Of a stretch of 64,000 nucleotides of DNA, positions 27,147 through 35,673 are shown piece after piece. Under the pieces are notes generated by a model. That model worked only from the letters and a program-made list of their open reading frames with translations. It was not told the origin of the DNA and searched no databases. Location of the stretch: positions 25,194-89,193 of the forward strand of contig NZ_CAXUSG020000017.1 of assembly GCF_964253915.1 (NCBI RefSeq). Direction: 5' to 3'. Every line of letters starts with the position of its first letter. Within the stretch, counting starts at the first letter, position 1. The stretch comes from Metarhizobium sp964253915 (lineage in GTDB: Bacteria > Pseudomonadota > Alphaproteobacteria > Rhizobiales > Rhizobiaceae). The position numbers and the translations under genes are program-made.

Positions 27147-27965
27147 ATGACCGGGAAATTTCGCCTCTTCACCGCTTTGTTCCTCGCAGGATCAACCCTT
27201 TATGCCACCGAATTGTCAGCGAAGGAGCCGGGCAGGATTGAGTGCACACTGATCGTCGACGAGGTGAGCGGTGACGTTCTCCATCGTGACGGCATTTGCG
27301 ACAAGGCGTTCAGCCCGATGTCCAGCTTCAAATTGCCTTTGGCCATCATGGGGTACGACGCAGGCATTCTCGTCGATGCGCAGAACCCGCAATGGGACTA
27401 CAAGCCGGAGTTCGCCGGATCGAAACGCGAGCAGAAGGCGACCAATCCAACGATCTGGGAAAAGGATTCCATCGTCTGGTATTCCCAGGAACTGACGCGG
27501 CGCCTCGGCGAAAACAAGTTCGGGGACTATGTGCAGCGTTTCAACTACGGCAACCGCGATGTCTCCGGCGACGCCGGCAAGAAAAACGGCCTGACGCATG
27601 CCTGGCTGATGTCGTCGCTAAAAATCTCGCCGGAAGAGCAGGTGGCATTCCTGCGCCGTTTTCTACGGGGCGAACTGCCGGTCTCCGAACACGCGATGGA
27701 TATGACGCAAGCGATCCTGCCGCATTTTTCCGCCTCTGACTGGGATGTGCAGGGCAAGACCGGCAGCGGCTGGATGAAGACCAAAAGTGGCAAGGTGGAC
27801 AGGAGCCGCCCGATCGGCTGGTTCGTCGGCTGGGCCATGCGGGATGAGCGCCGCGTGATCTTCGCCCGACTCGAGGTCAATGCGAAAGATACCGATGGCT
27901 ATGCAGGCCTGGAAGCCCGAGGCGAATTTCTCAAGGCACTGCCGCAGATCTCCGAGAAATTCTAG
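27147..27965 (+). CDS. Class D (OXA-type) beta-lactamase
   Basis: A 272-residue secreted serine beta-lactamase. The signal peptide ends near residue 25 (FLAGSTLYATELSAK). Active-site motifs are complete: S-S-F-K with the nucleophile Ser59 and Lys62, S-x-V as SIV near residue 111, YGN at 134-136 and KTG at 204-206, with WFVGW following. It should hydrolyse penicillin-type antibiotics in the periplasm and gives no sign of decay. The upstream divergent gene is an AmpR-like regulator, so expression may be inducible by cell-wall damage. Substrate range cannot be read from sequence. Confidence 0.88.
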   Translation: MTGKFRLFTALFLAGSTLYATELSAKEPGRIECTLIVDEVSGDVLHRDGICDKAFSPMSSFKLPLAIMGYDAGILVDAQNPQWDYKPEFAGSKREQKATNPTIWEKDSIVWYSQELTRRLGENKFGDYVQRFNYGNRDVSGDAGKKNGLTHAWLMSSLKISPEEQVAFLRRFLRGELPVSEHAMDMTQAILPHFSASDWDVQGKTGSGWMKTKSGKVDRSRPIGWFVGWAMRDERRVIFARLEVNAKDTDGYAGLEARGEFLKALPQISEKF

Positions 27966-28086
27966 TCGTTCGGTCTTCCGGAACATCGATGCCAGACTAT
28001 TTTTAAGCCTATCCGGTAACGGCCTCCCCATTTGCAACGGCGGCATTATAAGTGCGGCATCGTCAGCCACATTGGGGAGTGCCACT

Positions 28087-28491
28087 ATGAAGCTTATTGC
28101 TATCGCTGCTGTTGCTTGCTTCTTTTCATCCGTTGCCCTGGCTCAGGAATCTCCCGTTGGGAGTTGGGCGATGGACAAGGATGCCACGCTGGCTGTTCTC
28201 GCCGAGAACGGCAAGGATGATGAAAAAGTGAAGCAGATGGTCGAGATGCTCGCTGCATCGACCGTCGATTTCACCGAAGACACCATCCAGTTCATGGCCT
28301 CGCCGGAAGTCTTCCTGGCCAAATGTGGTTGGGAAGCCGACGATCAGGGCGCCATCAAGATCCAGAACTGCGTCGACAAGGACGGCAAACCGGATGCCAA
28401 GAACGGCCCGACCAGCGCAAACTGGATGGAAGACGACAGCCTGCGGCTTCTGGGCGGCCACGACATGGTTCTTGTCTATCGCCGCAAGTAA
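28087..28491 (+). CDS. Small secreted protein of unknown function
   Basis: A 134-residue protein with a clear signal peptide (MKLIAIAAVACFFSSVALAQ) and cleavage expected after ALA. The mature part is acidic, contains two cysteines (AKCGWE and IQNCVD, about residues 79 and 93) that may form a disulfide, and ends LGGHDMVLVYRRK. It begins S-P-V-G-S-W, like lipocalin-type or DUF secreted proteins that use an N-terminal G-x-W. No family is recognised for sure. It converges on the SDR gene, with an inverted repeat between the stops. Confidence 0.7.
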   Translation: MKLIAIAAVACFFSSVALAQESPVGSWAMDKDATLAVLAENGKDDEKVKQMVEMLAASTVDFTEDTIQFMASPEVFLAKCGWEADDQGAIKIQNCVDKDGKPDAKNGPTSANWMEDDSLRLLGGHDMVLVYRRK

Positions 28492-28508
28492 TTGATCCAA
28501 AACATCAA

Positions 28509-28534
28509 CCTGCGCGGCTTCGTCACCGCGCAGG
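28509..28534. terminator. Inverted repeat between convergent genes
   Basis: CCTGCGCGG (28509-28517) pairs with CCGCGCAGG (28526-28534) across an 8-base loop in the 56-base gap between the secreted-protein gene and the SDR gene. There is little U-tract on either side, so it is a probable but imperfect bidirectional terminator. Confidence 0.45.
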
Positions 28535-28547
28535 CTTGGCCATCTCT

Positions 28548-29336
28548 TTACAAGGACTGCGCTGCGCCGCCGTCGCAACGGATCATGCTGCCGGTGACAT
28601 AGCTTGCCGGCGCGCTGCAAAGGAAAGCCGCGACGGCGGCAAATTCCTCGACACGGCCATACCGACCGGCCGGAATCTCTTTTGCCGAGGATATACGAAT
28701 ATCCTCGACGCTGCGGCCGGTTCTTTTTGCCGCGGCATTGTCCAACTCGTCCAGGCGGTCGGTATGAATGCTGCCCGGCAACAGCATGTTCGACGTGATG
28801 CCGTATCCCGCAACTTCTGTGGCGAGTGTCTTCGACCAGCCTGCCAGTGCCGGCCGCAGCGTGTTGGAGAGCGCCAGCCCGCCGATCGGCTCGATCACGC
28901 CGGAGGAGGCTACGGTGAGAATGCGGCCCCAGCCTTGCTCCTTCATGCCCGGCAGAAGCCGGTTGGTCAGGTTGATGATCTGCAGCACCATTGAATGAAA
29001 ATAGGTAATGAGCTTGTCTTCGCTCATGTCCTCGGTGGTGCCGGGTGTCGGCCCGCCACTGTTGTTGACCAGGATATCGATGCCGCCGAGCTTGTCTTCA
29101 ATGGCTTTTTCCATGGTCGGCACGAATTCCGTGTCGCTGAGATCGGCCCAGACCCAGTCCGCCTTGCCTTGGCCCTGCCGATTGATCTCCTTGCAGTTTT
29201 CCGCCAGGCGATCGCCGTTACGGCCGCACAAGAGGACGTTGGCGCCTTCGCTGGCAAGTGCCATGGCGATGCCGCGTCCGAGGCCGCGGGAGGAGGCGAG
29301 CACGACGGCCTGCTTGCCCTGGATGCCGAGATTCAT
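28548..29336 (-). CDS. Short-chain dehydrogenase/reductase
   Basis: A 262-residue Rossmann-fold oxidoreductase. The cofactor loop is atypical for a G-x-x-x-G-x-G SDR (VLASSRGLGRGIAMAL), the structural motif is NNSGG in place of NNAG, and the catalytic pair is shifted: the usual Tyr-x-x-x-Lys is not plain (ALSNTLRPALAGWSKTLA), as in the divergent SDR group related to 3-oxoacyl-ACP reductase homologues. The C-terminus YVTGSMIRCDGGAAQSL is standard. It lies 26 bases from the FAD-linked dehydrogenase gene upstream on the same strand, so they are probably co-transcribed. Confidence 0.8.
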   Translation of the reverse strand: MNLGIQGKQAVVLASSRGLGRGIAMALASEGANVLLCGRNGDRLAENCKEINRQGQGKADWVWADLSDTEFVPTMEKAIEDKLGGIDILVNNSGGPTPGTTEDMSEDKLITYFHSMVLQIINLTNRLLPGMKEQGWGRILTVASSGVIEPIGGLALSNTLRPALAGWSKTLATEVAGYGITSNMLLPGSIHTDRLDELDNAAAKRTGRSVEDIRISSAKEIPAGRYGRVEEFAAVAAFLCSAPASYVTGSMIRCDGGAAQSL

Positions 29337-29362
29337 GATAAAATCCTCTGTCGCTGGAAGTG

Positions 29363-30760
29363 TCAGAACGGTACTTTGCCCGGATTGAACAGGCTTTTGG
29401 GGTCGAGCAGCGCCTTGATCTGCCGCGCCAGGGCCTGTTTTTCCGGATGGCAGAAGGTCTGGTAGGCATGGCGTTTTTCGATGCCGACGCCATGTTCCGC
29501 CGAAAAGCTGCCGCCTGCCTCCGTCACGCCGGTGTAGACCGCATCTTCGATCGGCAGCAGATGATCGGCGGCCGAGGTATCGACGTTGGCGATCGACAGA
29601 TGCAGGTTACCGTCGGCGATGTGGCCGTAGACATACGCGTCATAGGCCGGATCGACCGCTTTCAACCGCGCCCGCAGTCCGGCGACATAATCGTCGAGAT
29701 GGCGCGGTGGCACCGAAACGTCGAAAGACGGGGCGGCGGGATGGAAACGGTAGATGAAATGCGACTCCTCCCGCAGCTGCCAGAAGCGCCGCGCTTGATC
29801 GAGTGACTGCGCGACGATGCCGCCCGTCAGGCCGGTCGGTCCCCAAAGTTCCTCCAGGCCGCTTTCGAGCGCTTGGGTCGCAACGTCGACGCTCTCGGCG
29901 GAAATCTCGATCAGCAGGACAGCTGCTGTCTCAGGCTCAACCCAGCTTAGGTCGAAACCGAAGGTTTCGGCGCTGTCGCGGATGAAGCGCTCCCACATCA
30001 GTTCCGCCCCCTCCAGCATGGCGAAGGGCAGATCGCGGAAGTGGCCGATGACGGCAAGCGCTGCCGCCGCATTCGGCACGCCGATCAGAGCGGTCGCCCG
30101 CGCTGCGCGCCGGCTTTCGAGCTTGAGGGCCACGCGCGTGACAATGCCGAAGGCGCCTTCGCCACCGATGAACAGATGCTTGAGGTCCGGCCCGGCGCTG
30201 ACCTTCACCACCCGCGTCAGGTCGCGAAAGATCTCGCCGCTCGGCATGACGGCTTCGATCCCCAGCACCTGATGGCGCATGACGCCATTGCGGAAGGCGA
30301 GGATACCGCCGGCATTGGTCGAGACCATGCCGCCGATGGTCGCGGTGCCGCGCGAGGGGAGATCGACGCCGGTGGTCAGCCCATGCTTTCCCGCCGCCTC
30401 CTGCAGCGTTTGCAAGGTCACGCCGGCCTGTACGACCGCCGTGCGTTCGGCCGGGTCCAGCATGTCGATGGCCGAAAGCCGCGCCGTCGAGACGATCAGT
30501 TCCCCCGGCCGGCTGATGTTGCCGCCGACGAGTCCCGTGCGGCCGCCTTGCGGCACGATCGCCACGTTTTCACGAACGCACCAGGAAACCAGCTTCGCCA
30601 TTGCTTCCGTCGTCGCGGGCAGGGCCATGACGCCGGCCTCGAAATTCTGCGGATGTTCGCCGGGATCGCGATTGGCCAGTTCGTCCGGGCCGACAATACC
30701 GATATCCGTGTCGAAAGACCGCAGGGCCTCAAAGAGTTGCGTCGGTGTATAGGATGTCAT
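29363..30760 (-). CDS. FAD-linked 2-hydroxyacid dehydrogenase (GlcD/D2HGDH-like)
   Basis: A 465-residue flavoenzyme. The N-terminal PCMH FAD-binding domain is marked by VPQGGRTGLVGGN and TTGVDLPSRGTATIGGMVSTNAGG (split as two motifs). The C-terminal FAD-oxidase domain ends with SAEHGVGIEK and the tail DPKSLFNPGKVPF. Such enzymes oxidise D-lactate, glycolate or D-2-hydroxyglutarate and often pass electrons to ETF. ATG 30760 is used because the FAD domain follows. The ETF:ubiquinone oxidoreductase gene lies divergently 251 bases away, which supports an ETF-linked role. Confidence 0.85.
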   Translation of the reverse strand: MTSYTPTQLFEALRSFDTDIGIVGPDELANRDPGEHPQNFEAGVMALPATTEAMAKLVSWCVRENVAIVPQGGRTGLVGGNISRPGELIVSTARLSAIDMLDPAERTAVVQAGVTLQTLQEAAGKHGLTTGVDLPSRGTATIGGMVSTNAGGILAFRNGVMRHQVLGIEAVMPSGEIFRDLTRVVKVSAGPDLKHLFIGGEGAFGIVTRVALKLESRRAARATALIGVPNAAAALAVIGHFRDLPFAMLEGAELMWERFIRDSAETFGFDLSWVEPETAAVLLIEISAESVDVATQALESGLEELWGPTGLTGGIVAQSLDQARRFWQLREESHFIYRFHPAAPSFDVSVPPRHLDDYVAGLRARLKAVDPAYDAYVYGHIADGNLHLSIANVDTSAADHLLPIEDAVYTGVTEAGGSFSAEHGVGIEKRHAYQTFCHPEKQALARQIKALLDPKSLFNPGKVPF

Positions 30761-31011
30761 CGTCGTCTTTCTGATCCGTATTCGTGTCGCGTCCGGACGC
30801 GAAGCGTCGTGCCGATACCGGTATCTCTCCTGGGGCGGGGAAGGCAAGCCGGTCTTTCACGCAAGGGTTCGTTGTGCATTGCGAAGAAAAATTGTTATGC
30901 AGGTGTACAATTGGGCTGTGGCTGTCGTATCCATGCTCGACAAACGCCCTGCGTTTTGACAAGAGATAAAAGAAACGGACGTGGGGACGTCCGGCAGATG
31001 GAGAGAGTTTG

Positions 31012-32676
31012 ATGAGCGAGACGTTTGAGCTTCCGGAACGCGAGTCGATGGAGTTCGACGTCGTCATCGTCGGAGCAGGGCCTGCGGGCCTCTCGGCGGC
31101 GATCCGTCTGAAGCAGATCAACCCGGATCTTTCCGTCGTCGTTCTGGAAAAGGGATCGGAAGTCGGCGCGCATATCCTGTCCGGCGCCGTCGTCGATCCG
31201 ATCGGCATCGACAAGCTTTTGCCCGACTGGCGCGAAGAGGCCGACCATCCGTTCAAGACCGAGGTGACGGCCGATCACTTCCTCTTCCTCGGCCCGGCCG
31301 GCTCTATCCGCTTGCCGAACTTTGCCATGCCGCCGCTGATGAACAACCACGGCAACTATATCGTGTCGCTCGGCAACGTCTGTCGGTGGCTCGGCGCCCA
31401 TGCGGAAGCACTCGGCGTCGAGATCTATCCGGGCTTTGCCGCATCGGAAGTGCTTTATAACGATGAAGGCGCGGTGATCGGCGTCGCCACCGGTGACATG
31501 GGCATCGAGCGCAATGGCGAACCCGGTCCGAACTACACCCGTGGCATGGCGCTTCTCGGCAAATACGTGCTGATTGGCGAAGGCGTGCGCGGCTCGATCG
31601 CCAAGCAGCTGATCGCCAAATACGATCTCTCCAAGGATCGCGAGCCGCAAAAATTCGGCATCGGCATCAAGGAACTCTGGCAGGTGAAGCCCGAGCATCA
31701 CAAGCCGGGCCTGGTGCAGCACTCCTTCGGCTGGCCGCTCGACATGAAGACCGGCGGCGGTTCCTTCCTCTATCACCTGGAAGACAATCTCGTTGCGGTC
31801 GGTTTCGTGCTGCATCTCAACTACAAGAATCCCTACCTCTTCCCCTTCGAGGAGTTCCAGCGCTTCAAGACGCATCCGGCGATCCGTGAGACGTTCGAGG
31901 GCGGCAAGCGGCTCTCCTACGGCGCCCGCGCCATCACCGAAGGCGGTTACCAGTCGGTTCCGAAACTGTCGTTCCCCGGCGGCGCGCTGATCGGCTGCTC
32001 GGCCGGCTTCGTCAACGTGCCGCGCATCAAGGGCAGCCACAATGCGGTGCTGTCCGGCATGCTCGCCGCCGAGAAGCTTGCCGAAGCGATTGCCGCCGGC
32101 CGCGCCAATGACGAGCCCGTCGAAATCGAGAACGAATGGCGCGCGACGGCGATCGGCACGGACCTGAAGCGGGTGCGCAACGTCAAGCCGTTGTGGTCCA
32201 AGTTCGGCACCGGTCTCGGCATTGCGCTGGGCGGCCTCGACATGTGGACGAACCAGCTGTTCGGCTTCTCCTTCTTCGGCACGCTCAAGCACGGCAAGAC
32301 AGATGCAGCATCGCTGGAGCCGGCTTCGAAGCACAAGAAGATCGAGTATCCGAAACCGGACGGCGTGCTGACCTTCGATCGCCTGTCTTCGGTGTTCCTG
32401 TCGAACACCAACCACGAAGAAGACCAGCCGATCCATCTGCAGGTCAAGAATCCGGACCTGCAGAAGACGTCCGAGCACGATATCTATGCCGGTCCCTCGA
32501 CGCGCTACTGTCCCGCCGGGGTCTACGAATGGGTGGAGAAGGACGGCAAGGACGTCTTCGTCATCAACGCGCAGAACTGCGTGCACTGCAAGACCTGCGA
32601 CATCAAGGACCCCAACCAGAACATCAACTGGGTGCCGCCGCAGGGTGGCGAAGGGCCAGTCTATCCGAACATGTAA
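31012..32676 (+). CDS. etfD: Electron transfer flavoprotein-ubiquinone oxidoreductase
   Basis: A 554-residue membrane-associated flavo-iron-sulfur protein that passes electrons from ETF to ubiquinone. FAD site: DVVIVGAGPAGLSAAIRL near residue 15. The ubiquinone/membrane region lies in the middle (KFGIGIKELWQVKPEHHKPG). The C-terminal 4Fe-4S domain has four cysteines (RYCPAGVYEW and NCVHCKTCDIKDP). GGAGAG lies upstream of ATG 31012. Length and motifs agree with mitochondrial and alphaproteobacterial ETF-QO. Confidence 0.95.
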   Translation: MSETFELPERESMEFDVVIVGAGPAGLSAAIRLKQINPDLSVVVLEKGSEVGAHILSGAVVDPIGIDKLLPDWREEADHPFKTEVTADHFLFLGPAGSIRLPNFAMPPLMNNHGNYIVSLGNVCRWLGAHAEALGVEIYPGFAASEVLYNDEGAVIGVATGDMGIERNGEPGPNYTRGMALLGKYVLIGEGVRGSIAKQLIAKYDLSKDREPQKFGIGIKELWQVKPEHHKPGLVQHSFGWPLDMKTGGGSFLYHLEDNLVAVGFVLHLNYKNPYLFPFEEFQRFKTHPAIRETFEGGKRLSYGARAITEGGYQSVPKLSFPGGALIGCSAGFVNVPRIKGSHNAVLSGMLAAEKLAEAIAAGRANDEPVEIENEWRATAIGTDLKRVRNVKPLWSKFGTGLGIALGGLDMWTNQLFGFSFFGTLKHGKTDAASLEPASKHKKIEYPKPDGVLTFDRLSSVFLSNTNHEEDQPIHLQVKNPDLQKTSEHDIYAGPSTRYCPAGVYEWVEKDGKDVFVINAQNCVHCKTCDIKDPNQNINWVPPQGGEGPVYPNM

Positions 32677-32685
32677 CGCTTCTTT

Positions 32686-32714
32686 CGCGCCGTTCTCCAA
32701 AAGGGGACGGCGCG
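32686..32714 (+). terminator. Hairpin after ETF-QO gene
   Basis: CGCGCCGT (32686-32693) pairs with ACGGCGCG (32707-32714), with extra CC/GG pairing inside. There is no long T-tract, so termination may be partial. Confidence 0.4.
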
Positions 32715-32765
32715 TTCGGCTGAATGCCTTGAAAAAGCGCCACAGGTTAATCCGGCGGCTCGCGC

Positions 32766-32780
32766 TTAAACCATTGTTAA
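32766..32780 (+). promoter_or_regulatory. CtrA-type binding site before the L,D-transpeptidase gene
   Basis: TTAA-ACCATTG-TTAA matches the TTAA-N7-TTAA consensus of the cell-cycle regulator CtrA exactly, 52 bases before the start codon. Confidence 0.6.
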
Positions 32781-32831
32781 CCATACTTTCCTTAAGTTGC
32801 GGGATATCAACCGGAATTTAAGGAAAGCCAG

Positions 32832-33446
32832 ATGTCGATCTCCCGCCGCGGCCTGTTGCTCGGTTTCTCCGCATTGCTTGCGGGTTGCACCACGAACGGT
32901 ACGAACCATGCCAGCAACTACGGTTCCCGGCCGGATGAACAATTCCCGCTGAAGGCAATGCCGCTCGACAAGGTCAAGCCGGAACTGCGCCGCCAGGAAG
33001 TCGCCTATGATGCCGGTTATCCCGCCGGAACGGTGGTGGTCGATACGCCGGCGCGCCGCCTCTATTACGTGCTCGGTAACGGCAGGGCGATGCGTTACGG
33101 TATCGGTGTCGGCCGCAACGGTTACGCCCTGCGTGGCGGCGCCACGATCGGCCGCAAGGGCGAATGGCCGACCTGGACGCCGACGGGCAACATGATGCGT
33201 CGCGATCCGCGCAACCGCCGTTTTGCCGGCGGCATGGAGCCCGGCCTCAACAATCCCCTCGGCGCGCGCGCCATCTATCTCTATCAGGGCGGCAACGACA
33301 CCATGTTCCGCATCCATGGCACCAACCAGCCGTGGTCGATCGGCATGGCGGTCTCGAGCGGCTGTGTACGCATGCTCAATCATGATGTGATCGACCTCTA
33401 CGAACGCGTCAAGGTCGGCGGCCGCGTGGTCGTTCTGCAGGCCTGA
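32832..33446 (+). CDS. L,D-transpeptidase (YkuD/ErfK) lipoprotein
   Basis: A 204-residue envelope enzyme that cross-links or anchors peptidoglycan. The N-terminus combines a twin-arginine-like start (SISRRGLLLG) with a lipobox (SALLAGC). The YkuD catalytic domain spans about residues 65-203: strand VVVDTPARRLYYVL, the His region FRIHGTNQP and the catalytic Cys in SSGCVRM. It is monocistronic and preceded by a CtrA-type box, so cell-cycle timing of its expression is plausible. L,D-transpeptidases are numerous in polar-growing rhizobia and often act at the growth pole. Confidence 0.9.
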   Translation: MSISRRGLLLGFSALLAGCTTNGTNHASNYGSRPDEQFPLKAMPLDKVKPELRRQEVAYDAGYPAGTVVVDTPARRLYYVLGNGRAMRYGIGVGRNGYALRGGATIGRKGEWPTWTPTGNMMRRDPRNRRFAGGMEPGLNNPLGARAIYLYQGGNDTMFRIHGTNQPWSIGMAVSSGCVRMLNHDVIDLYERVKVGGRVVVLQA

Positions 33447-33517
33447 CGGCTGATAGGCGCGCATCGACCGGAAACGATACGCGTCAGATATCCGCAACAG
33501 GAACACACAACACAAAA

Positions 33518-33544
33518 ACGCCGCCCGGCAAAACCAGGCGGCGT
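33518..33544 (-). terminator. Terminator of the DoxX gene
   Basis: ACGCCGCC (33518-33525) and GGCGGCGT (33537-33544) form an 8-base stem. On the minus strand it is followed by a T-rich run (TTTTG), 18 bases after the doxX stop. Confidence 0.7.
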
Positions 33545-33561
33545 ATTGCGTTGTACAGCAG

Positions 33562-33957
33562 TCAGCGAGCTGACTTCCAGGTGACGACCATCAAGGCGCC
33601 GATCACCGTGATGTGTTCCATGACGAAGTAGAATTCCAGCGTCTTCAGCGGCTCTTCCATCGTCCAGAAGGTATGGGCGATTGGGATGGTCAGGGCGGTG
33701 AAGACCGCCAGCATGCCGGCGCCAAGCCACGTCCAGCGATTGGCGATCACGAGCGCCGAGCCGATCAATTGCACGAAGATGACGGCGATCGCGACGGCGG
33801 CAGGCGGGTTAAGGCCGAAATGGGCCATCTCGGCCGTTGCGGCGTTGAAGTCGAGAATTTTTGCGATCCCGCTCGACCAGAAGATGAAGGTCAGCACCGT
33901 TCGGGCGAGATAGCCGAACGCGCGGGATGTAACGATCGTTTCGATAAAGGACGGCAT
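33562..33957 (-). CDS. DoxX-family membrane protein
   Basis: A 131-residue protein with four predicted membrane helices (TVLTFIFWSSGIAKILDF, AAVAIAVIFVQLIGSALVI, WLGAGMLAVFTALTI and a last one near residues 110-125). It belongs to the DoxX/SURF4-like group with unknown biochemical role, sometimes tied to oxidative stress. ATG 33957 is used because the family starts a few residues before the first helix. Confidence 0.8.
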   Translation of the reverse strand: MPSFIETIVTSRAFGYLARTVLTFIFWSSGIAKILDFNAATAEMAHFGLNPPAAVAIAVIFVQLIGSALVIANRWTWLGAGMLAVFTALTIPIAHTFWTMEEPLKTLEFYFVMEHITVIGALMVVTWKSAR

Positions 33958-34101
33958 TTCATTCTCCGGTTGCGAAATCGAGAGGCACAAAGCCCGGCTC
34001 GGGAGGAAGCCGGAGGATCGTGCTGACACCATTTCTACCAGAGCCCGGCATCGGCCGGGTTCCCTCGGGAACACGGCCGATATCGCGCAAACCGGGATTT
34101 G

Positions 34102-35346
34102 TCAGGCGCGCCTGGCCCTGCGTTCCAGCAGGTAGGATACGGCAAACACGCCGAGTCCTGCAACGGACAGCAAGGCGCCGACATAGCCGGTTGCCGCAAA
34201 TCCGTAACCCCAGGTGATGACGAGGCCACCGAGCCAGGCGCCCAGCGCGTTGGCGATATTGAAAGCGGAATGGTTGGATGCTGCGGCGAGCGTCTGCGCA
34301 TCGGCGGCGACGTCCATCAGTCGCGTCTGGATGGACGGGCCGGCAGCAAAGCCACAGCCGACCAGATAGACGCACAGGCACAGCATGAACGGATTGCTGG
34401 CGGTCAGCGAGAAAACCGTCAGGACGACGATGTTGTAGAGGATCGAGCCGCCGATCGTGCCCATCAGCGAGAATTCGCCGAGTTTGCCGCCTACGAGGTT
34501 GCCGGTGATCATGCCGACGCCGAACAGCGCCATGATCACCGAAACCATGCTCTCGGACATCATCGCCACCTGCGTTGCCGTCGAGGCGATGTAGCTGAAC
34601 ACCGCGAACATGCCGCCGTAACCGACAGCGGCGATGCCGAGCGTCAGCCAGACCTGCGTGCGGCGGAATGCGCCGAGTTCACGCGTGAAGCTGGCGCCGG
34701 CGGCGACCTTGTCCTTCGGCAGGTAGATAAAGATCAGCGCGACCGTGAGCACGCCGATGGCGCCGACGGCAAGGAAGGCAACACGCCAGCTCAGCGCCTG
34801 GCCGAAGAAGGTGGCAACCGGCGTGCCGACCAGCGTTGCCGTGGTCAGGCCGAGCATGACGCGGCCGATGGCACTCGCCCGCTTGTGCAGGGGCACCATC
34901 GACGCGGCGACCAGGGCCGCGACACCGAAATAGGCGCCATGCGGCAGGCCGGTGATGAAGCGCAGCAGCGTGAAGGATTCGAAGTTCGGCGCGATGGCGC
35001 TGAGGATGTTGCCGATGGCGAAGATCGACATCAGCATCAGAAGCAGGTTGCGCCGCGACATGCGCGCCGCCGCCACGGCAATCACCGGCGCGCCGACCAC
35101 GACACCGAGCGCATAGGCGCTGATGACATAGCCAGCCTGCGGCGTGGTCACCGAAAAAGTCGTCGCGACATCGGGCAAAAGGCCCATGATGGCGAACTCC
35201 CCGGTGCCGATCCCGAAACCGCCGACGGCCAGCGCCAGTTCGATCAGGATGACGGCGAGACGGGGCAATTGCGCCGGCGCGACGGATGCGGACGAATCAA
35301 TGTAGGTTTCCGGCGAAGAACGCTCGACGGCAGCAAATTCGGTCAT
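34102..35346 (-). CDS. MFS efflux transporter (AraJ/arabinose-efflux type)
   Basis: A 414-residue DHA1-type major facilitator with 12 helices. The signature of helix 2-3 is ISAYALGVVVGAPVIAVAAARMSRR, split here by the motif G-x-x-x-D replaced with small residues, and the antiporter-like motif lies in helix 5 (GLTTATLVGTPVATFFGQ). It is probably an exporter of sugars or drugs. ATG 35346 is preferred to the upstream extension, which would add a non-membrane tail. The 145 bases to the DoxX gene downstream show no obvious terminator. Confidence 0.85.
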   Translation of the reverse strand: MTEFAAVERSSPETYIDSSASVAPAQLPRLAVILIELALAVGGFGIGTGEFAIMGLLPDVATTFSVTTPQAGYVISAYALGVVVGAPVIAVAAARMSRRNLLLMLMSIFAIGNILSAIAPNFESFTLLRFITGLPHGAYFGVAALVAASMVPLHKRASAIGRVMLGLTTATLVGTPVATFFGQALSWRVAFLAVGAIGVLTVALIFIYLPKDKVAAGASFTRELGAFRRTQVWLTLGIAAVGYGGMFAVFSYIASTATQVAMMSESMVSVIMALFGVGMITGNLVGGKLGEFSLMGTIGGSILYNIVVLTVFSLTASNPFMLCLCVYLVGCGFAAGPSIQTRLMDVAADAQTLAAASNHSAFNIANALGAWLGGLVITWGYGFAATGYVGALLSVAGLGVFAVSYLLERRARRA

Positions 35347-35673
35347 GGTGGCCTCAAGGGATCCGTTCAGGTCGACCGGTGTGCGTTGGGAGGTCGTACA
35401 GCGATAGCGACCGGGCGATGGGTGCCGGGATCGAGAAGTAAGTCTGACAAAGCAATTCCACCCATATATCCTATAATCGGCGCCGTCCGTCGAGGGCGAA
35501 ATTTTGCACTGCAATATGATTATCTGCATACTGTGTGCAAACCGCATCATCGCTTGGAAGCGGTGGCATCAAATTTTCCCATTGCTGTCCTGTGAATCGT
35601 CAAAGCGAGCAACTATTTGTGCAGCGGATCGTTTACAGCGCGCAATTATTCCCAGCGGAGGCCGAAGTCCAAC
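35347..35673. promoter_or_regulatory. Divergent intergenic region MFS / lipid kinase
   Basis: A 327-base spacer with the promoters of both genes. Arms TTTGCAC (35503-35509) and GTGCAAA (35535-35541) form an inverted repeat with a 25-base centre that is AT-rich. No ORF or RNA gene was recognised. Confidence 0.35.
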
